A stretch of 40,373 nt of DNA from Priapulus caudatus (taxonomy: Eukaryota; Priapulida; Priapulimorpha; Priapulimorphida; Priapulidae): the NCBI RefSeq assembly GCF_000485595.1, contig NW_014578283.1:53557-93929 (forward strand), written 5' to 3'. Position 1 is the stretch's first letter. Each line of letters starts with the position of its first letter. The notes under the pieces are model-generated. The model worked only from the letters and a program-made list of their open reading frames with translations. It was not told the origin of the DNA and did not search any database. The position numbers and the translations under genes were made by a program. Of this stretch, positions 10,803 through 20,278 are shown one piece after another.

Positions 10803-11719
10803 TTAAAGACAAACCCTTCCCGCACGCAGTTCATCACGGCAGTGAAAGTACGGGCATACAGCGGGCGGTGTGTCATATCTGCTGTCTGACCAGCTTGCCA
10901 TGATGATCGTGATGAGTTGTTGCAGTTCTTCCTCACTCTTAGTGTTGTTTTTAATACTGCCGAGTCGTGCCTGTGAGAGGGGCAGTTCTTCGACCATATT
11001 CACATCAAAGCTGTTCTCCCTTGCGTATTTTGCCTCACAGGGTAAGTAGGCACTGGATAGCGTATCAGCTATGTACATTTCTGTGCCACACTTGTATGTA
11101 CTGTATGTTGACATCGTACTTCTGTAGACGTAGCAACATGCGTTGAAGTCTCTTAGGAGCACTTTGTATAGGCTTCTTAGTGATCACCTCTAGCAGTTTG
11201 TGGCCAGATTCCACATGTATGTTCTTAGCATAGACGTACTGGTCAAACTTTTCTCAGCCATACACAATCGCTAGCAACTCCTTCTCGATCTGTGCGTAGT
11301 TTTTGTTCTGTGCTAGTTCGCACACGTGATGCGAAACACACTGGTCTACCCTCCTGAGGTAGTGCTGCTCCAAGACCTTTCTCAGACGCATCGCACTGTA
11401 TGGTGATATCATTGTTCACATCGTAGTAAGCGAGCTCGGATGCAGTGGCGATGAGCTGCTTGACCTTGCTAAAAGCATCTTCATGCTGCTTGAGCCAGCA
11501 CCATTCTACGTCATTGTGTTCGAGTTGATGCAAAGGGTCACACACTGTTGATAGATTCGGCACAAACTTCGCCAGGTAATTTACCATACCCAGAAAACGT
11601 AGCAGTGCCTTGAGGTCTACTGGTGTGGGCATTTCGACTATTGCCTTGACTTTTTCTGGATCCGCGAGTAAGCCATTACCAGTAAGGTGTCCTATGAACG
11701 GCACTTCGGTGATCCGCAA
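10803..11719 (-). pseudogene. Gypsy pol: RT thumb and RNase H, frameshifted
   Basis: 11719-11243 reads VPFIGHLTGNGL, LLRFLGMVNYLAKFVPNLS, and ITIQCDASEKGLGAAL, which are the RT thumb/connection and the start of RNase H (catalytic Asp of CDAS present). A frame break at about 11240 is followed by 11162-10803, reading IADTLSSAYLP and a linker. The RNase H centre between the two is degraded. The ACTTGAACT-type low-complexity run at about 10708-10770 interrupts the linker to integrase. Confidence 0.75.
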
Positions 11720-11724
11720 CTTTT

Positions 11725-11788
11725 GTGTACACTCGGCTTTACAATGTGTGGTCTACGTGACCTAGATCACGTATGTCTACACGTTGCA
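11725..11788 (-). repeat. Truncated 5' LTR remnant (64 bp)
   Basis: Direct repeat of about 9358-9422 (gtgtacac.cggctttacaatg ... acacgttgca). It ends at CA before target duplication actac. Immediately leftward, plus-strand cgcaacttttgtgtac joins it to the RT thumb reading frame. The deletion junction shows short CACAA-type microhomology with the full LTR. Confidence 0.8.
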
Positions 11789-12123
11789 ACTACTCTTTCT
11801 TATTTATGTTAACAATCTCCCCAATGCTACCAATTTTAACACCAGACTTTTTGCTGATGATACTAACCTATTTATGACAAATAAAAACATCAGTGATCCT
11901 CAACACTTGGTAAATACCGAAATTGGAAAAATTGACACGTGGATGTCAGCAAATATGCTATCAGTCAACTATCAGAAAAACAAGTTCATGATTATTTCTA
12001 ACTCAAAGAAACAAAATAACAACTTTAGCATTAAAATGGGAAACCACAATCTTCCTTCTACATTCACTATAAAATATCTAGGAATCCTCATTGATAATCG
12101 TCTTGCATGGAAGAATCATATTT
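11789..12123 (+). pseudogene. LINE reverse transcriptase, C-terminal half
   Basis: Resumes directly after the Gypsy insertion: LLFLIYVNNLPN, RLFADDTNLF (catalytic YxDD-type motif, here FADD), WMSANMLSVNYQKNKFMI, and LGILIDNRLAWKNHI. These are RT motifs C-E and thumb. The reading leaves LINE sequence at about 12120; what follows in the same frame is out-of-frame Penelope-like coding sequence. Confidence 0.85.
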
Positions 12124-12130
12124 TGTCTAA

Positions 12131-13035
12131 CTATGGACAGAACACCTCAACAGCATCGACAGTACCAACAACATCAAATTCACGTACGAGGAAGAACTTG
12201 ATAAAAAAAATTCCGTTCCTCGACACACTCATCCATAAACGAGAAGATGGTTCACTAAAACTGACGGTGTATAGGAAAATGTACCAAACGGACCAGTATT
12301 TAAACTTAAACTCACACCACACAGTCAACCACAAACTGTCAGTGGTACGAACGCTACTTGATCTCAGGGATAAGATCATAGCGGAGAGTGAGGACCCGGA
12401 AGCTGAAGCACGCCACATCAAGAACGCATTAGGAAAATGCGGCTACCCCAATTGGACACTCGAAAAAGTGTCCAAGGAGATGAACACATCACGGGTAAAA
12501 ACCAACATCCCATAAGAAAACCTCCACAGAGAAACCGAAGGCGATGATCATCCTACCCTATGTCAGAGGCGTCACAGACGTAGTTCAAAATCACCTAAAA
12601 AATGCATGTGTGGCATCAACAGTTAGACCGTTTGAGACCCTAAACAGGCTTTTGGTACACCCTAAGGACAGAACAGATATGCACAACATTACGGACCGTG
12701 TGCAATGTGTGAAAAAAAGTTACATTAGAAAAACCGGCCAAAAATTTGAAACCCGCCTTAAAGAACACAAAAAGGACGTAGACACCGTAGCACCGAAATC
12801 GTTCACAAGGGCCCAACGAAAACAGTCGACTACCGAAATAACCAAATCCGCGATCACTGACCACGTAGCGAAAGACAATCACACCATCGTTTGGGAGAAT
12901 TCGAAGATCATCGATCGCGAGCCAATCAAAATCAGGTGTTGGATAAAGGAGGCCATCTGGATCCGCAAGATTTCAAACATCAACTGGGACGAGGAGGGAT
13001 ACAGACTTAGTCACGTGTGGACTATAAGCTATTGA
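12131..13035 (+). pseudogene. Penelope-like RT end and GIY-YIG endonuclease, frameshifted
   Basis: 12134-12200 reads EHLNSIDSTNNIKFTYEEEL in one frame. An A-run (about 12201-12209) shifts it to KIPFLDTLIHKREDGSLK, VYRKMYQTDQYLNLNSHH, then ALGKCGYPNW, which stops at 12513. 12544-13035 gives SYIRKTGQKFETRLKEHK (the YIG part of GIY-YIG, degraded), ITDHVAKDNHTIVW, REPIKIRCWIKEAIWIRK and NINWDEEGYRLSHVW. GIY-YIG nucleases cut target DNA for Penelope-like retroposition. The first part of GIY-YIG, before YIRKTG, looks shortened. Confidence 0.75.
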
Positions 13036-13063
13036 CTACCACATAATATGGTAGTCAAAACTG

Positions 13064-13125
13064 ATAATCATCAGTTAGCTTTGAGAAAGCCTCCTGGCAG
13101 GAGGGTAACGTAAGCGGGATGTTTC
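13064..13125 (+). other. Hairpin block, possible decayed hammerhead ribozyme
   Basis: The non-coding tail after the endonuclease contains actgataatcatcagt (a small palindrome) and, 20 bp on, gcctcctggcaggagg, a perfect 6-bp stem with a short loop, followed by gtaacgtaagc. Penelope-like elements are known to carry hammerhead motifs (CUGAUGA, stem II, GAAAC). Here stem II is good but both core boxes are off consensus, so this is inference. Confidence 0.25.
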
Positions 13126-13235
13126 CAATCTTCATGGTTGAGTAACAATTAACCCTGTTATATCTATTAGTCTACCAACCGAATGAACTTATTTAATGAA
13201 GAATCATCTATAATTATAATATAATAGTAGAAAGA

Positions 13236-13560
13236 GCCGAAGTGTCGTTTTCCGTATCTCCTCCGACCCCGTGCAACGTATTCTCACGGAAATCGAGCTG
13301 GTGCCCCTTCTGGATGTCCCGAATACATTCCGCTACGTTAGAACACAATTTTTCGACCATAAAGTGACTTTTGGAGGCAACTTTCCAAAAAGTTGTGCTT
13401 GAAGAAACTTCGGCATTTATCGGAAACCCACACCAATTTTTAAGATCGCCAAATCTGCATACGCACACACCAAAGCCATTGCAGCTGCGGTGTATAAACA
13501 ACCAAGCACTGCCGCACACAGCTGTGAAGCGAAAATTACGAAGGCTGATCTAGAGCGTAA
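13236..13560. other. Unclassified open stretch before Gypsy protease
   Basis: Both strands stay open for about 70-100 codons (plus, about 13250-13400; minus, 13519-13214 with CIRDIQKGHQLDFRENTLHG), and I recognise neither. It may be the degraded gag end of the downstream Gypsy element or another fragment. Confidence 0.3.
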
Positions 13561-13620
13561 CGGTAAAGCAGCTAATGTAAATTCGTCCATTCCTACGAGT
13601 GTTGATGACTATCAAGCTGG

Positions 13621-14250
13621 TTGTCATGGCAGCCAGGAGGAAAAGCTGACCTCCTTTCACAGACTATTGGTGAAAGGCCTGTAGTATTGGCTAAGATTGG
13701 TGGACAATCTGTTAAATGCCTCATAGATAGTGGATCACAAGTGTCTACAGTATCTGAAAAGTTATACAGGGATCCTTTCAGGCCACATGTGCTAGAGACA
13801 CATGGCTGGTTAGCTCTCAAACGGCTAACGGACTAGAAATTCCTTATCTCGGACTTCTTTTGCTACCAGTTGAATTATCCGGTGTTACCCTTCCTTGTGT
13901 TGGTATACTCGTCATAAAGGACACTGCTGAGGTGTGTGAAAAGCGAGAAGCTGTTCCTATACTGTTAGGTACTAATGTCGTAGCCCATGTCTCTCCGTTT
14001 CAAGGACTGACTGCACTTACCCCAACTGCCGAGACGGCCTGTGAGACTCTGACTACTACGGCAGAGTTTGTTAGACTAGCAGAGCCCTCGGAGATAGTGG
14101 TCCCTTCGCATAGTATATGTGATCTGAGGGTGACTGTACCCAGTGTTGATGGCACTGTACTCCTAGAACCATTCATGAAATCAGTGAATGCTGGACTGCA
14201 GTTAACACCTGTTCTGGTCCAGGGGGTGAAGGCCCAAAACGTGTTGCGGC
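13621..14250 (+). pseudogene. Gypsy aspartic protease
   Basis: 13621-13836 reads VLAKIGGQSVKCLIDSGSQV, with DSG as the catalytic triplet of retroviral-type proteases. 13860-14255 continues after a frame change with CVGILVIKDT and VPILLGTNVV, where ILLGTN is the second conserved strand-turn. This protease would process the polyprotein. The following about 80 codons (IVVPSHSICDLRVTVPS) are the usual protease-RT spacer. Confidence 0.75.
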
Positions 14251-14251
14251 T

Positions 14252-15156
14252 GTGAACTTTTCGAACTCTTACTTAGTGTTGAAACCTAATTCTCGTGTTG
14301 GAAGGACATATGTAGCTGAGCAGGTTCACAAGGACATTTGGGTGGAAATCTGTGAACAGGCTGACGGACTTGTGATCCAGGTTGGTGATGGTCCAGGAGA
14401 TGACAAGCCAAAAGGTTGCCTTCCATCTGTGGACCTGTCTCACTTTGATGGTACTGAACAGGAGAGACGCGACATCGAAGACCTGCTACGTCGCTATGCT
14501 GATGTCTTCCTGAAAGATGGGGAGTCTCTTCCTGCTACACCGAGTATTCAACACCAAATCAAGACTACTGACGAAATACCTATCCAGCAGCCTTATAGAC
14601 GGATTCCACCCCATCTCATAGACAGCATCCGAGAACATCTTAAAGATTTAATGAACAAAGGCGTGATCCGAGAAAGTTGGTCCAATTATGCCTCACCTGT
14701 GGTGATCGTCCGGAAGAAGTCCGGTGACATACGACTATGCGTCGACTATCGTAAAATGAACCAGAAAGTACGCTGAGATGTTTTTCCCTCCTGAGGATCA
14801 CAGAATCGTTAGAAGCCTTGGCTGGTGCCCGATACTTTAGTACGATGGACCTGGCATCTGCTCATCATCAGGTGAATGTGGCAGAAGATCAGTATCGTAC
14901 AGCCTTCTGTACACCCATGGGGCTCTTCGAGTACGTCCGAATGCCAATGGGACTCGCCAACTCACCCAGTACCTGGCAGCGGCTGATGTCTCAGGTGTTC
15001 TGCGACGATATCTTCAGTATCCTGCTTGTGTATCTGGATGATATTATCCTGTTCAGTGGCACGGTTGCAGAACACATAGTTCGTCTTGAGACGGCTTTTG
15101 CCAAACTGCGGGTACACAGCCTCAAACTGAAAGCTGAAGTGTTTTCTGTTTTGTAA
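14252..15156 (+). pseudogene. Gypsy reverse transcriptase, frameshifted
   Basis: 14252-14776 reads LLRRYADVFLKDGESL, IQQPYRRIPPHLIDSI, VIRESWSNYASPVVIVRKK and IRLCVDYRKMNQKV. A double frame disruption at 14770-14815 precedes 14818-15156: YFSTMDLASAHHQV (first catalytic Asp), FEYVRMPMGLANSPSTWQRL and LLVYLDDIILFS (YLDD active site). A frameshift at about 15140-15155 (K-E-V boundary) leads into the thumb. Catalytic acids are present, so damage is by indels only. Confidence 0.85.
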
Positions 15157-15181
15157 GGAGGTCCAATTCCTTGGGCAGGTT

Positions 15182-15574
15182 GTGAGTGCTGATGGAGTCT
15201 CCACAGATCCTGGAAAAATAAGAGCAGTGGCAGACTGGCCAGTACCCACAACCTTGAAGGAGCTACGACAATTCTTAGGCTTCACTTCATATTTTAGGAG
15301 ATTTATTCATGGCTATGCCCAGATGGTGACAGTACTTCATCGACTAGTGAGTCAAGCCATGGAGACACAGAAAGGAAGGTCTAAGTCTGTGGGTCTTACT
15401 GGAATGTGGAGTCGGGATCACCAGAATGCTTTCGACCTATTGAAGACTGCCCTTACCAGTGCCGACTTACTAGGTTATCCAGATTTTAGCATCTATTTTA
15501 TACTCGAGACTGACGCGTCCCTACAGGGAATAGGAGCGGTGCTTAGCCAGCGTGAAAATGGCCTTCATTGTGTA
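15182..15574 (+). pseudogene. Gypsy RT thumb and start of RNase H
   Basis: Reads VSADGVSTDPGKIRAVADWP, LRQFLGFTSYFRRFI, FDLLKTALTSADLLGYPDF and ETDASLQGIGAVLSQR (first RNase H Asp). The frame is cut at 15576 by the insertion of copy A, and the next residues of the domain are found at 20337. Confidence 0.85.
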
Positions 15575-15576
15575 AT

Positions 15577-15630
15577 GGGGTTATGACAAAATTCTGTCGC
15601 GCGGTGGCGCGCTGGGCGTTGTTACCGATG
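15577..15630 (+). repeat. Left terminal inverted repeat of copy A
   Basis: ggggttatgaca, then a GC-rich stretch and gcgttgttaccg at about 15617-15628. The same two blocks, inverted, sit at the right end with similar spacing (about 40-48 bp between them); the sequence between is poorly matched (ggtggcgc is shared). Confidence 0.65.
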
Positions 15631-15721
15631 CCGTCTTGTTTTTGCAATACATTTGTGTCAGTGATTTGTGTGCGTCTGCTCGGCAAATAGGTTGTTGACA
15701 AGTTTAATTTAAGTTCTTACG

Positions 15722-15919
15722 ATGGCAAACGAAGTAAATTATGAAGAGTGGAAACATCCCCAGTTGCGAGAAGAATTGAAAAAACGCGGGGTAAAGGTAT
15801 CTGGAAGGAAGAAAGAGCTCGTAGACAGGTTAGTAAGAGAGTTCGAATTCAGACCTTTTTGTCACTCACGAGTCAATGAACTAGTCTACTCCGGTCACTC
15901 CGTAGTACTCGGCTACTGA
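15722..15919 (+). CDS. SAP-domain exon of the element's gene (copy A)
   Basis: ATG-initiated 65-codon frame; the first about 42 residues form a SAP domain: YEEWKHPQLREELKKRGVKV then SGRKKELVDRL, the helix-turn-helix pattern (Leu-rich helix, K-K-R-G turn, S-G-x-K-x-x-L-V-x-R-L) that binds DNA or chromatin. After about residue 43 the sequence loses domain character. A splice donor is likely near gacag|gttagtaag (about 15828), giving a first coding exon that would join downstream exons. It is preceded by about 145 bp from the left terminus, so promoter and leader must be very short. Together with the YqaJ exons this suggests a protein with SAP at the N-terminus and nuclease at the C-terminus; that join is inference. 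Confidence 0.65.
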   Translation: MANEVNYEEWKHPQLREELKKRGVKVSGRKKELVDRLVREFEFRPFCHSRVNELVYSGHSVVLGY

Positions 15920-16070
15920 AACACAGCCTCAGGCTCGTAAACGGTTACTTATATTTACAATACAAGTCCGTAATCATATTCTAGTCTTAAAAAAACTTTG
16001 CTTTTAGTTTAGTATGAGCTAAAAGTTATATTTTTTATATTATTTAGCTAGTAGTAGTAATATAGTAGTA

Positions 16071-16200
16071 TTGCATGGTTCGCACAGTCCTTGAAAAGTC
16101 GTTGAATTTGAGGGGAGTCCTTGAAAAGTACTTGAATTTAGTAAATGTTGATGTTGTGCTTGAAAAGTCATTGAATTTCATGAAAATTTCCTTGAATTTT
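16071..16200 (+). repeat. CTTGAAAAGTC-type short tandem repeats
   Basis: Three to four imperfect copies of ccttgaaaagtcgttgaattt. The region is inside copy A and lost or absent in copy B (which begins at a point equivalent to about 16880). Possibly a small nested MITE; ends not resolved. Confidence 0.5.
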
Positions 16201-16547
16201 TAGAAAGAGTCATTGCCTGTAAAAACAGAAATTTTGTACTATCATAGTATCAATAATGTGCAAACTTCAATAAAAATAAAACTCGAGCTTATAAAAACTA
16301 AAAAAGCTATATATAGTGTAGCCTAAACATGCAGTTAAATGATGATAAAATATTACAGTAAGTCAGTAAAATCAGTCAGTAAATCAAGGTATGTTGTAGA
16401 AGTGACAGTGTTAATTAGAGGTTTATTAATGTGATCCAGGTAAGTTTTAGAGGTGACAGTTACTACTGGCACTACTTAGGTACGTGAGTGGATTGAAAAA
16501 TTGGCTGTTTAAGTAAAATGTTGTCGTACATAGATGTGACTTAAACT

Positions 16548-16717
16548 GGAAGATTGCATTCCCAAAATATCGAGCCAAGTAGTTTGTGAGGAGTGTCCAG
16601 AAGCCAAGGCATTAACCGAAGACGATACATGCTGGGTAGCGACCGTGGAACCGATCTCAGCAGCGACTCATAGACTACCCTCGTCGAATGAAGAAGGAGT
16701 ATACGAAAAAGTTTGAA
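16548..16717 (+). CDS. Possible exon in copy A, unrecognised
   Basis: Open for about 55 codons (SQVVCEECPEAKALTEDDTC, then WVATVEPISAATHRL), with different composition from the AT-rich surroundings, followed by a possible donor (aaag|gtaaac at about 16739). Two cysteines in CEEC might be a metal site. There is no copy B counterpart for comparison and the frame at its end is ambiguous, so this is tentative. Confidence 0.3.
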
Positions 16718-16983
16718 AGAAATGTGATAATAATGAAAGGTAAACATCTAAATTGATACTCATATTATTAGAATAAACAGGATCAGTGTGTGAGAATGGG
16801 ATCATCAATTCTTGTAGGAATCAGTTTTTCAACAATGTTGTTTGGTATTATTTCCATATTCAGTTATGTTACATTCGTACATACTTTTTATTCGTAATTT
16901 CTATTTTAGCTAAATATAGAGCACTTAATTAAAGCTTATATTAGCAAAATATTGATGTTATTATTGTTATATTTTCAAGGCCA

Positions 16984-18076
16984 CTGTCGTAACAGATAAG
17001 AAAAATGCAGTCGTACAGCTTTACAGCCAAGCAATCCCACATGCTCTGAATTTCATGCATGGACTATGATTAGCGCTTCAGGTGAAGCTTTTCTACGTAA
17101 ATCTAAGGATAACATTGTAAACCCTGCTTCAACATAACATGTTAGCTTTGGCAAAATTGTAAACTTCACTACCAATGCTTTTACAACATACTTGGGTGTG
17201 ACAAATTATTTGGCCATAAATAAAAATATCACGGTCGATTTAGGTCAAGGGTAAATTTTTGGACAATTACATCCCTCGTTCAAATCTGGGTCAGCTCCAT
17301 CATCCTGATCATCTCTTCTCACAACACATCGCCAGCATTAATGTTCACTTGAAAAACTATTTCATTTTTGCTTTTCAGCTGAAAGAAAATTCTGATGGAC
17401 GCAGAATTAATAATGGATTGAAGAAAAACACACGGACCAAGTCAGCCAGCCAAGCTGGGAAGGCGGAGCGGCAGCAAGCGCATTACCGCGTCGAGGTTCG
17501 GATCTATAGACAAAGCAACAGCGCTGCACAAAATTCAAAACTATTAGCTGCCAGCATCATCGGGCAAAGATCACTGACTACGCGATACACTAAGCCATGG
17601 GATCAAATATGAAATCTGTAGCGGTTTAAGAATTTCGGAGAAAGCATCGGGATTGCTGGTGAAGAGATGTGGATTATTTGTTGACAAGGAGTACCCTTTC
17701 TTGGCAGCCTACTCCAGCATGGTGTAGTAGACGATCAAATCATACTCGAAGTAAAGTGTCCATTTCGTGGCCAAGAACTATATGATCAACGAAACCACAG
17801 TGCCTTATCTAAACGCGAATGTAATGGCAAATTAACATTAAGTACATCACAATGATTACTATGCCTCAAGTGCAAGGCCAGTTAGATGCTCAAAGAGAGA
17901 ACAATGTTATTTTTGTGTTTTTACACTGAAAGATTTCAAAAATATTTACAATTAAGCGCAATGAAAAGTTTATTGATGACATGCTGCAGAAACCTAAAAT
18001 TGTTTTATAATAATACATTCGAACCAGTGAACTTGAGTGCCGACAAATGGACCACTTTAACTTCGAGTATGCTTTG
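16984..18076 (+). pseudogene. YqaJ-type nuclease exons, copy A (indel-riddled)
   Basis: Matches copy B exons 25661-25786 and 26041-26718 along their length. It differs mainly by one-base insertions: for example copy B ctacgtaaatctaaggtac reads ctacgtaaatctaaggataac here, and the segment equal to IILEVKCPF (about 17735-17765) carries an extra T after ccatt. No frame stays open over the domain. Intron boundaries are recognisable (ttttcag before ctgaaagaaa at about 17379). Whether the damage is biological or assembly error is open. Confidence 0.7.
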
Positions 18077-18175
18077 ATCGTCTACTACAGCTGTGTTCAC
18101 ATTGTATTTGTATTCTTTGTATTGATTGTAACTGTCATTCTGAGAGGCATTATTGCAGTTTTTATAGATTTCCCG

Positions 18176-18416
18176 TTATCAGTATTGAAAGCGCGTATCT
18201 ATTAAACGTACATTGTAGTATATTGATGACAACGTTATCATTATTGAAGCCGGCGTATCTATAAACGTACATTGTAGTATTGGATGACAACGTTATCAGT
18301 ATTGAAGCCGCATATCTATAAACGTACATTGTAGTATTGATGACACGTTATCAAGTATTGAAGCAGTGTATCTATAAACGTACATTGTAGTATTGATGAC
18401 AACGTTATCAGTATTA
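18176..18416 (+). repeat. 56-bp tandem array, copy A
   Basis: Four units of about 56 bp (gttatcagtattgaagccgc, then gtatctataaacgtacattg, tagtattgatgacaac), with small indels. Same unit number and order as copy B 26815-27038, so the array predates the split of the two copies. Confidence 0.9.
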
Positions 18417-19195
18417 TATATTATATACATCTATTATATTATATTTCATACATATAATTAGTGCCAGTAGCCTAAATAAGCGTAAGATTCAAGGCAAGGC
18501 CTCATCTAAATATAAGTAAGATTCAGAGCAGAGTTTACTGACATACCTCAGTAGTGGAATGAACTAACCTGCATTGACCCACGTTATGGTCACTACTTCC
18601 CGTACTGGATATAAGCCACCGATTCAGACCTGACACGCTGCTTCCTGCCTACTACTACACATCGTCAGTCAGTGAGATATGCTTCCTTATACTCTGTGGT
18701 TATTTAGTTAAGTCTTCGTAAACTTGTTTTGACGTTCACAGCATTGAGTGTCACTATGTGCTATTGATATGAATTGAAATTATAGATATTCTATGGTTAA
18801 TCTTTCCTTCATGTACTGTATGATGTATCGACACACCCATTGTTGTAAAGTGTTCGGCACACATATCTAAACCACGCACACTATTCGATCACACAATATT
18901 ATATATGTGAATAAATATTTTTATTGGCACAATTTTTTTGGCCTTTATCTTTATGAATGTTCCTTAATCCTAGGACACACTGTGCTATATCACTTCTGAC
19001 TTTATTTTTATTTTCTCCTGTTACGGTACATGCTAACACGGCCAGCCGTACAGAAATCGCTAGTGTCCTAGGCTTTATGCATCATTTGGTATAATGCAGG
19101 CCTGAAGTTAATAAGTCTGCATATCACTGTGCTTATTTCTATGGCAATGTTGTTTGTGTCATAATTCGATTTTTGTTTTATGGTTGATTTTATCG
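18417..19195. other. Non-coding part of copy A, shared with copy B
   Basis: No reading frame supported. Sequence such as gtaagattcaaggcaaggcc and cagcattgagtgtcacta is shared with copy B 27100-27410 and 31120-31550. The hAT insertion in copy B lies at the position equivalent to about 18760 here. Confidence 0.6.
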
Positions 19196-19467
19196 CATAT
19201 AACATTCGATTTATCACATATAACATTCGATTTATCACATAACATTCGATTTATCATAATATAACATTCCGATTTATCACATATAAACATTCGATTTTAT
19301 CGCATATTATTTGATTTTATATGCAGAAAAGAGAATCGAATGATTCGATGCGTGAATCGAATGAATTCGATCCGGAATCGAATGATGCATCGAATCATTC
19401 GAATCACGCATCGAATGATGCATCGAATCATTCGATTCACGCATCGAATGAATTTGAATCGAATTAT
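19196..19467 (+). repeat. AT-rich tandem repeats and palindromic ATCGAATGATTCGAT satellite, copy A
   Basis: First about five copies of a roughly 20-bp unit (acattcgatttatcacatat), then about 140 bp of alternating atcgaatgattcgatgcgtg and its reverse complement. The core tcgaatgattcga is an odd palindrome. In copy B the second part is expanded to about 650 bp. Both-strand open frames (Ile-Arg-Cys-Ile and Ser-Asn-Asp-Ala repeats) come from the periodicity and are not genes. Confidence 0.85.
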
Positions 19468-20278
19468 GAAACAGAATACACACCATATATTTCTGTTGCC
19501 ATTGAAGAATCTATGTGGTTCATGGGTATTTGTAAAATCTTGTAGGTTCTGGCCAGGCCTATGATACGTTTTATGTGTGCATTGAGTGTGCATGCACTCT
19601 AACCTACTGTGTATTTGTGCATGCACAATGGCGTGCGGGCTATGTGTTGCAGCGGTGTATTGGACGGTGTTGAAGTGAAGTTATATCAAACATTAAGACA
19701 TTGCTGGTACTGGTACTGGTAGGGCTAGTAGTAGTACTGACAAGTTGTATTTATTAACCATCATTTTATTATTGAAACGCCGCCTGTGTTGCAGACGAGT
19801 ATTTGAACGCCAGAACGGCATTAATTATAGGAAGTTATCGGCAATAATGCCAATAATAGGCGAAACAGAGTAGAGAAACATTAAGACTTCGGTACTAAGT
19901 ACATTTCGTGTTTATTTACCATTGCTTTTTTGTTATTGAGACGGTCCAAGTGGGGGCCTGTGCGTCAACCAATTCTAATGAAGCCGTGTCACGAGGCCTC
20001 ACCCCTGTCTGTAAAAACAAACGAAATTCGGCAAAGAGCAGAAGAATCTGCCCGCCAATCACTCGCTTTGTCAATTCATTTAATATGATGATTAGGCAGA
20101 TCGTATTTAGTCTCTTATAAGCAGACTCAAAGGTACAAGAGTGCTAAGTCGCTATACATCGACGATTTTACTGTCTTTGCTATGAATAGGAATAATTAAC
20201 TGGCTAATATTTATTAGTCGCGACCGATGCCTCGGCTCCACACTCCCATAATCTGCCCCTCGAGAGCCTGATTTCCAC
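19468..20278. other. Conserved non-coding right third of copy A
   Basis: Aligns with copy B 32320-33100 at nearly the same order: ttcatgggtatttgtaaaatcttgta, gcagcggtg.attggacggtg, tattaaccatcat, ggcattaa.tataggaagttatcg, cattaagacttcg. No coding frame is supported in either copy. The last about 60 bp before the terminal repeat differ between copies. Confidence 0.6.

Larger units (their letters stand above)
9178..11788 (-). mobile_element. Internally deleted Gypsy LTR retrotransposon in reverse orientation
   Basis: Flanked by a direct duplication actac (9173-9177 and 11789-11793). The element starts TGTA and ends TGCA. Removing it with one actac copy brings the LINE RT back into one frame across the junction, so this is a true nested insertion. 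Left: a complete 3' LTR (9178-9422) preceded on the minus strand by a purine tract (plus strand tcctcctct, 9423-9431). Right: only 64 bp of the 5' LTR (11725-11788), joined directly to the end of RT. The rest of the 5' LTR, primer site, gag, protease and most of RT are missing. Confidence 0.88.
5996..12123 (+). mobile_element. Dead non-LTR retrotransposon (CR1/Jockey-group-like LINE), twice interrupted
   Basis: The plus strand carries, in order, a PHD-like zinc finger, an apurinic-type endonuclease, and a reverse transcriptase ending after FADD and LGILIDNRL motifs. This domain order is typical of CR1/L2/Jockey-group LINEs. Frames change at least six times. Two insertions interrupt it: about 7456-8288 (tandem-repeat element) and 9178-11788 (Gypsy). 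The 3' end is missing: at about 12123 the sequence switches to a Penelope-like element. The 5' boundary is not defined and could lie upstream of 5996. Confidence 0.8.
12124..13230 (+). mobile_element. 3' part of a Penelope-like element fused to the LINE
   Basis: From about 12124 the sequence encodes Penelope-like RT and endonuclease C-terminal parts, then a non-coding tail with hairpins ending in an AT-rich tract (about 13205-13230, ataattataatataatag). The 5' part of the element is absent. No target duplication is visible at the LINE junction, so this may be template switching, 5' truncation on insertion, or deletion. Confidence 0.7.

Noticed and set aside
17259-17612. 117-codon plus frame in copy A as an independent gene
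   Set aside because: It crosses the intron/exon boundary known from copy B and exists only because of one-base insertions.
19328-19467. CRISPR-like array in the ATCGAATGATTCGAT tract
   Set aside because: Units are contiguous and palindromic without unique spacers, in a eukaryotic transposon.
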